Below, piece by piece: positions 31,606 through 34,120 of a stretch of DNA of 34,120 nucleotides (its first letter is position 1; each line of letters opens with the position of its first letter). Source of the DNA: Bacteroidota bacterium. Lineage in GTDB: Bacteria > Bacteroidota > Bacteroidia > Flavobacteriales_D > Sanyastnellaceae. The notes under the pieces are model-generated. The model saw only the letters and a program-made list of their open reading frames with translations. It searched no databases and was not told where the DNA came from. The position numbers were made by a program, and so were the translations under genes. The DNA lies in the NCBI GenBank assembly GCA_027621555.1, contig JAQCBJ010000017.1, forward strand, positions 1 through 34,120, read 5' to 3'.

Positions 31606-33405
31606 TCAAGCGTTTGAGCCGTGGAAGTGCACGCGGATGGCGCGCGCAACCTTGAGGTTGACGACGTCGAGCAGGTCTTTTTCTGACGCGGTGGAGATGG
31701 CTTGAACGTCGCCGAACGCGGACATCAGGGCATCTCGAGTTTTAGGTCCTACGCCGGGGACGGCGTCCAGTTCCGAATGCAGAAACGCCTTGCTTCGCCG
31801 GGTCCTGTGGTGGGCCAACGAGAAGCGGTGCGCCTCGTTCCGCATGTGTTGAATCACGCGCAGGCTCGGGGAGCGCTTGTCCAAATAGATCGGCGCGCTG
31901 TCTCCCGGGAAGTACAATTCTTCGAGGCGCTTGGCGATGCCGACCACGGCGATTTTGCCGCGCAAGCCGAGCTCATCGATGGCCTCCAGGGCGTGTGAAA
32001 GTTGGCCCTTCCCTCCATCAATGACCACCAATTGCGGCAGGGACTCGCCTTCGTCGCGCAGGCGCTTGTACCGGCGGTACACCGCTTCCTTCATGCTGGC
32101 AAAATCGTCCGGGCCTTCGACCGTACGGATATTGAACTTCCGGTAATCCCGCTTCGCGGGTTTGCCGTTGCGGAAGACGACGCACGCTGAGGCGGGGTTG
32201 GTGCCCTGGATGTTTGAGTTGTCGAAGCACTCCATGTGCACGGGATGTTCTTTGAGGCGCAGGTCGTGCATCAGGGTTTCCATGAGCCGGTCCTTGGCCG
32301 CGTCGGGGTCGACTTGTTCGAGCTGGGCGTGGCGGTCCCGCATCGCGAACTGCGCGTTGCGCAGGCTCATGTCCAGGAGCTTTTTCTTGTCCCCGCGCTG
32401 TGGGACCAGGCATTCAGCTCCAAGCACGTCAACTTCGGCTTGCGTGAGAACGGTTCGGCTGGCGACGTCGAAGCGGTCCCGAATCTGCGGAATCGCGGCT
32501 TCGAGCAACTCCTCGTCCGACTCGTCGAGGCGGCGGCGGAACTCGAGGGTTTGGCCTTGGACGACGGCGCCGTTGTGGATCCGCATGAAGTTCACAAAGG
32601 CCGACTTGGCGTCGCTCACCAGCCCGTAAACCTCCACGTCCGAGACCGTCGGGTGGACGACGGTGCTCTTGGCTTGGAACTTGTCGACGGCCTGAAGCTT
32701 CAACTTGAGTCGCTCGGCTTCCTCAAATCGCAGGTCGGCCGCGGCTTCGTTCATGGCGTCTTTCAGCGCGGTTTTCACCTCGCCGAGGTTGCCCTTCAGC
32801 ACGTGACGAATGGCCGCGATGCTCTCGCTGTAGTCGTCTTCGGTTTGCTTGCCGACGCACGGGCCCTTGCAGTTCCCGATGTGGTATTCGAGGCACACCC
32901 GGAATTTGCCGCCCGCAATGTTTTCCTCGGTCAGCGCGAGGCTGCACGTCCGAATGGGGTACAGCTTCTTGCACAGGTCAAGGACCGCGTGCATCGCTTT
33001 GACGTTCGAGTACGGCCCAAAATATTCGCTCCCATCCTTGCGCACTTGCCGCGTCGGAAAGATGCGCGGGAAGCGTTCTTTTTTCAGAACGATGAAGGGA
33101 TACGTCTTGTCGTCCTTGAGCTGGATGTTGTAGATCGGCTGGTGCTCCTTGATCATGTTGTTCTCGAGGAGCAAAGCGTCGGCTTCGGTGGCGGTGACGA
33201 TCCACTTGACGTCCCGAATCTTCTTCACCAGCAGCCGCGTTTTGCCGTTGTGGTCTTGCTTGGTGAAGTAGCTGGCGACGCGCTTTTTGAGGTTCTTCGC
33301 CTTGCCGATGTAGAGCAATTTGCCGTCCGCATCGAAGTGCTGGTAGACGCCCGGTTCGTGGGGCATCCGCTCCAGGAGCGCTTGGATGTGATCGGTGGCG
33401 GCCAT
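31606..33405 (-). CDS. uvrC: Excinuclease ABC subunit C
   Basis: UvrC makes both incisions around DNA lesions in nucleotide excision repair after UvrA/UvrB damage recognition. The ATG at 33405 gives MAATDHIQALLERMPHEPGV and 599 aa, the normal length. The open frame continues upstream to 34038, but that part is a shadow of the divergent SDR gene. Domains are GIY-YIG nuclease (GVY 19-21, LLYIGKAKNLKKRVASYF from 31) and the UVR UvrB-binding motif (about 205-235, AAADLRFEEAERLKLKLQAV). The RNase H-like nuclease region follows (HMECFDNSNIQGTNPASACV, LVVIDGGKGQLSHAL). The C-terminal helix-hairpin-helix is LDAVPGVGPKTRDALMSAFG. It converges with the FG-GAP gene, 22 bases between stops. Confidence 0.97.
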   Translation of the reverse strand: MAATDHIQALLERMPHEPGVYQHFDADGKLLYIGKAKNLKKRVASYFTKQDHNGKTRLLVKKIRDVKWIVTATEADALLLENNMIKEHQPIYNIQLKDDKTYPFIVLKKERFPRIFPTRQVRKDGSEYFGPYSNVKAMHAVLDLCKKLYPIRTCSLALTEENIAGGKFRVCLEYHIGNCKGPCVGKQTEDDYSESIAAIRHVLKGNLGEVKTALKDAMNEAAADLRFEEAERLKLKLQAVDKFQAKSTVVHPTVSDVEVYGLVSDAKSAFVNFMRIHNGAVVQGQTLEFRRRLDESDEELLEAAIPQIRDRFDVASRTVLTQAEVDVLGAECLVPQRGDKKKLLDMSLRNAQFAMRDRHAQLEQVDPDAAKDRLMETLMHDLRLKEHPVHMECFDNSNIQGTNPASACVVFRNGKPAKRDYRKFNIRTVEGPDDFASMKEAVYRRYKRLRDEGESLPQLVVIDGGKGQLSHALEAIDELGLRGKIAVVGIAKRLEELYFPGDSAPIYLDKRSPSLRVIQHMRNEAHRFSLAHHRTRRSKAFLHSELDAVPGVGPKTRDALMSAFGDVQAISTASEKDLLDVVNLKVARAIRVHFHGSNA

Positions 33406-33412
33406 CGTTGAA

Positions 33413-33420
33413 CGAAGGTA
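33413..33420 (-). promoter_or_regulatory. -7 box of uvrC
   Basis: On the minus strand TACCTTCG ends seven bases before the uvrC ATG at 33405, predicting a leader of only a few bases. It faces the SDR box (33431-33438) in a 36-bp divergent gap. Confidence 0.5.
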
Positions 33421-33430
33421 GGTCGCGCAG

Positions 33431-33438
33431 TACTTTGC
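33431..33438 (+). promoter_or_regulatory. -7 box of the SDR gene
   Basis: TACTTTGC ends three bases (AGC) before the ATG at 33442. A TTG (33408-33410) lies exactly 20 bases upstream, inside the uvrC leader, giving a well-spaced -33/-7 pair. Confidence 0.55.
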
Positions 33439-33441
33439 AGC

Positions 33442-34120
33442 ATGGATTTGGTCACGGGTGCAACGGGAATTGTGGGGATGCCTTTGGTGGTGAAACTCCT
33501 TGCGAAAGGCCAAACCGTTCGCGCCCTCCACCGCCCTTCGTCCCACCGCGATCGCGTTGAACAGGCGGTGCGCGATTCCGTTCCAGACGGCTTGTCCCGA
33601 CTTCAGTGGGTCGAAGGCGACGTCACGGACCCGGACTCCCTCGAAGCGGCTCTCGAAGGCGTGGAGCGGGTGTTTCATTGCGCTGCCCTGGTCTCGTTTC
33701 ACAAGGCGGACCACGCTGCCATGCGCGCCATCAACGCCGAGGGAACGGCGAACCTCGTCAACGCCATGCTTGACCTCGGGACGCCTCGCCTGATTCACGT
33801 CAGCAGCGTGGCCGCGCTGGGCCGAAAGGCCGGCCAACCGACCGACGAATCGACGCTCTTCGAGGAGCAGCCCGGCACTTCGGGGTACGCCCGTTCCAAA
33901 CACCGCGCCGAGATGGAAGCCTGGCGCGGTGCCGCAGAAGGCCTCCCGGGAGGCCTTGTGGTCGTCAACCCGACCGTGATTCTCGGCCCGGGCGACTTCC
34001 GCCGCAGCTCGGCAGCCCTGTTCCGCCACATCGACCAAGGCCTCGCATGGTACCCGTCCGGAAGCGGAGGGTACGTCGGTTCCGAAGACGTGGCGGAGGT
34101 GTGCGTTCGGCTCGGCGACA
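33442..34120 (+). CDS. Extended SDR (NAD(P)-dependent epimerase/dehydratase family), partial
   Basis: This Rossmann-fold oxidoreductase is related to dihydroflavonol-reductase-like and sugar epimerase enzymes. 226 codons are present and the frame is still open at the right edge, so the C-terminus is missing. The N-terminus MDLVTGATGIVGMPLVVKLL carries the NAD(P) motif GxxGxxG (Gly6, Gly9, Gly12). Further conserved parts are WVEGDVTDPDSLEAAL, VFHCAALVSF, LIHVSSVAALG with the catalytic serine region (121-122), and YARSK with Tyr149 and Lys153. VVVNPTVILGPGDF follows. All catalytic residues look intact. The gene is divergent from uvrC with 36 bp between starts. Substrate is unknown. Confidence 0.9.
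   Translation, partial: MDLVTGATGIVGMPLVVKLLAKGQTVRALHRPSSHRDRVEQAVRDSVPDGLSRLQWVEGDVTDPDSLEAALEGVERVFHCAALVSFHKADHAAMRAINAEGTANLVNAMLDLGTPRLIHVSSVAALGRKAGQPTDESTLFEEQPGTSGYARSKHRAEMEAWRGAAEGLPGGLVVVNPTVILGPGDFRRSSAALFRHIDQGLAWYPSGSGGYVGSEDVAEVCVRLGD

Noticed and set aside
31589-31611. GCTTGA/TCAAGC dyad between the convergent FG-GAP and uvrC stops as a bidirectional terminator.
   Set aside because: The stem is only 6 bp with an 11-base loop, overlaps the uvrC stop and has no T tract on either side.
33406-34038. N-terminal extension of uvrC upstream of 33405.
   Set aside because: The extension is antisense to an SDR gene with intact motifs. MAATDH at 33405 gives normal UvrC length and a -7 box just upstream.

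Overview
The window reads as a chromosomal segment of a GC-rich member of the Bacteroidota, most likely a marine Flavobacteriales-type bacterium. Several independent signs support this: a SusC/SusD outer-membrane pair, a T9SS-type C-terminal sorting domain on a secreted aminopeptidase, DUF4270 and DUF4837 lipoproteins, a short starch-synthase-like protein next to panC, an FG-GAP/ASPIC protein with a CTDPAACNFNP-type module, and TAnnTTTG-like -7 boxes instead of sigma70 -10/-35 elements or strong Shine-Dalgarno sites. I see no tRNA, rRNA, CRISPR array, insertion sequence, phage or integrase gene. The assignment to order level is inference.

Layout. (1) 1-3559: the 3' part of an ATP synthase operon, atpF-atpH-atpA-atpG on the + strand. 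No atpD/atpC follow, as is common in Bacteroidota where they lie elsewhere. (2) 3607-5037: an NtrY-like membrane histidine kinase without an adjacent response regulator. (3) 5198-9924: a SusC/SusD pair closed by a strong terminator. (4) 9972-11830, - strand: a cyclase/kynurenine-formamidase-family protein and an outer-membrane beta-barrel protein. (5) 11960-15999, - strand: glmS, a DUF4270 lipoprotein and a truncated GT5 (starch-synthase N-terminal) protein, divergent from panC (16098, + strand). (6) 17005-19548: tatA (57 aa), a LysM lytic transglycosylase and a DUF4837 lipoprotein, overlapping each other. (7) 19564-22089, - strand: a T9SS-exported M1 metallopeptidase, divergent with only 28 bp from a SlyD-like FKBP prolyl isomerase. 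(8) 22700-28627, + strand: a HAD-like protein, thiL, asnB, a GT4 glycosyltransferase and a nitronate-monooxygenase-like protein. (9) 28728-31583: a 951-aa secreted calcium-loop protein (FG-GAP, ASPIC, Ig-like, dockerin-like). (10) 31606-33405, - strand: uvrC, divergent by 36 bp from an extended-SDR gene that runs off the right edge.

How it fits together. Most of the window is housekeeping (energy, amino-sugar and pantothenate synthesis, thiamine diphosphate, DNA repair) interleaved with envelope genes (SusCD, barrel protein, lipoproteins, murein hydrolase, Tat subunit, T9SS cargo). The most unusual signal is not a gene. Nine starts (histidine kinase, M1 peptidase, slyD-like, HAD, thiL, GT4, NMO, uvrC, SDR) carry a TAnnTTnG-like -7 box 3-7 bases before the start codon, which predicts leaderless or nearly leaderless transcripts. 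Twice, two such boxes face each other in a divergent gap of 28 or 36 bp. The conserved but unexplained glmS / DUF4270 / truncated-GT5 / panC neighbourhood is the best candidate for an undescribed envelope-linked function.
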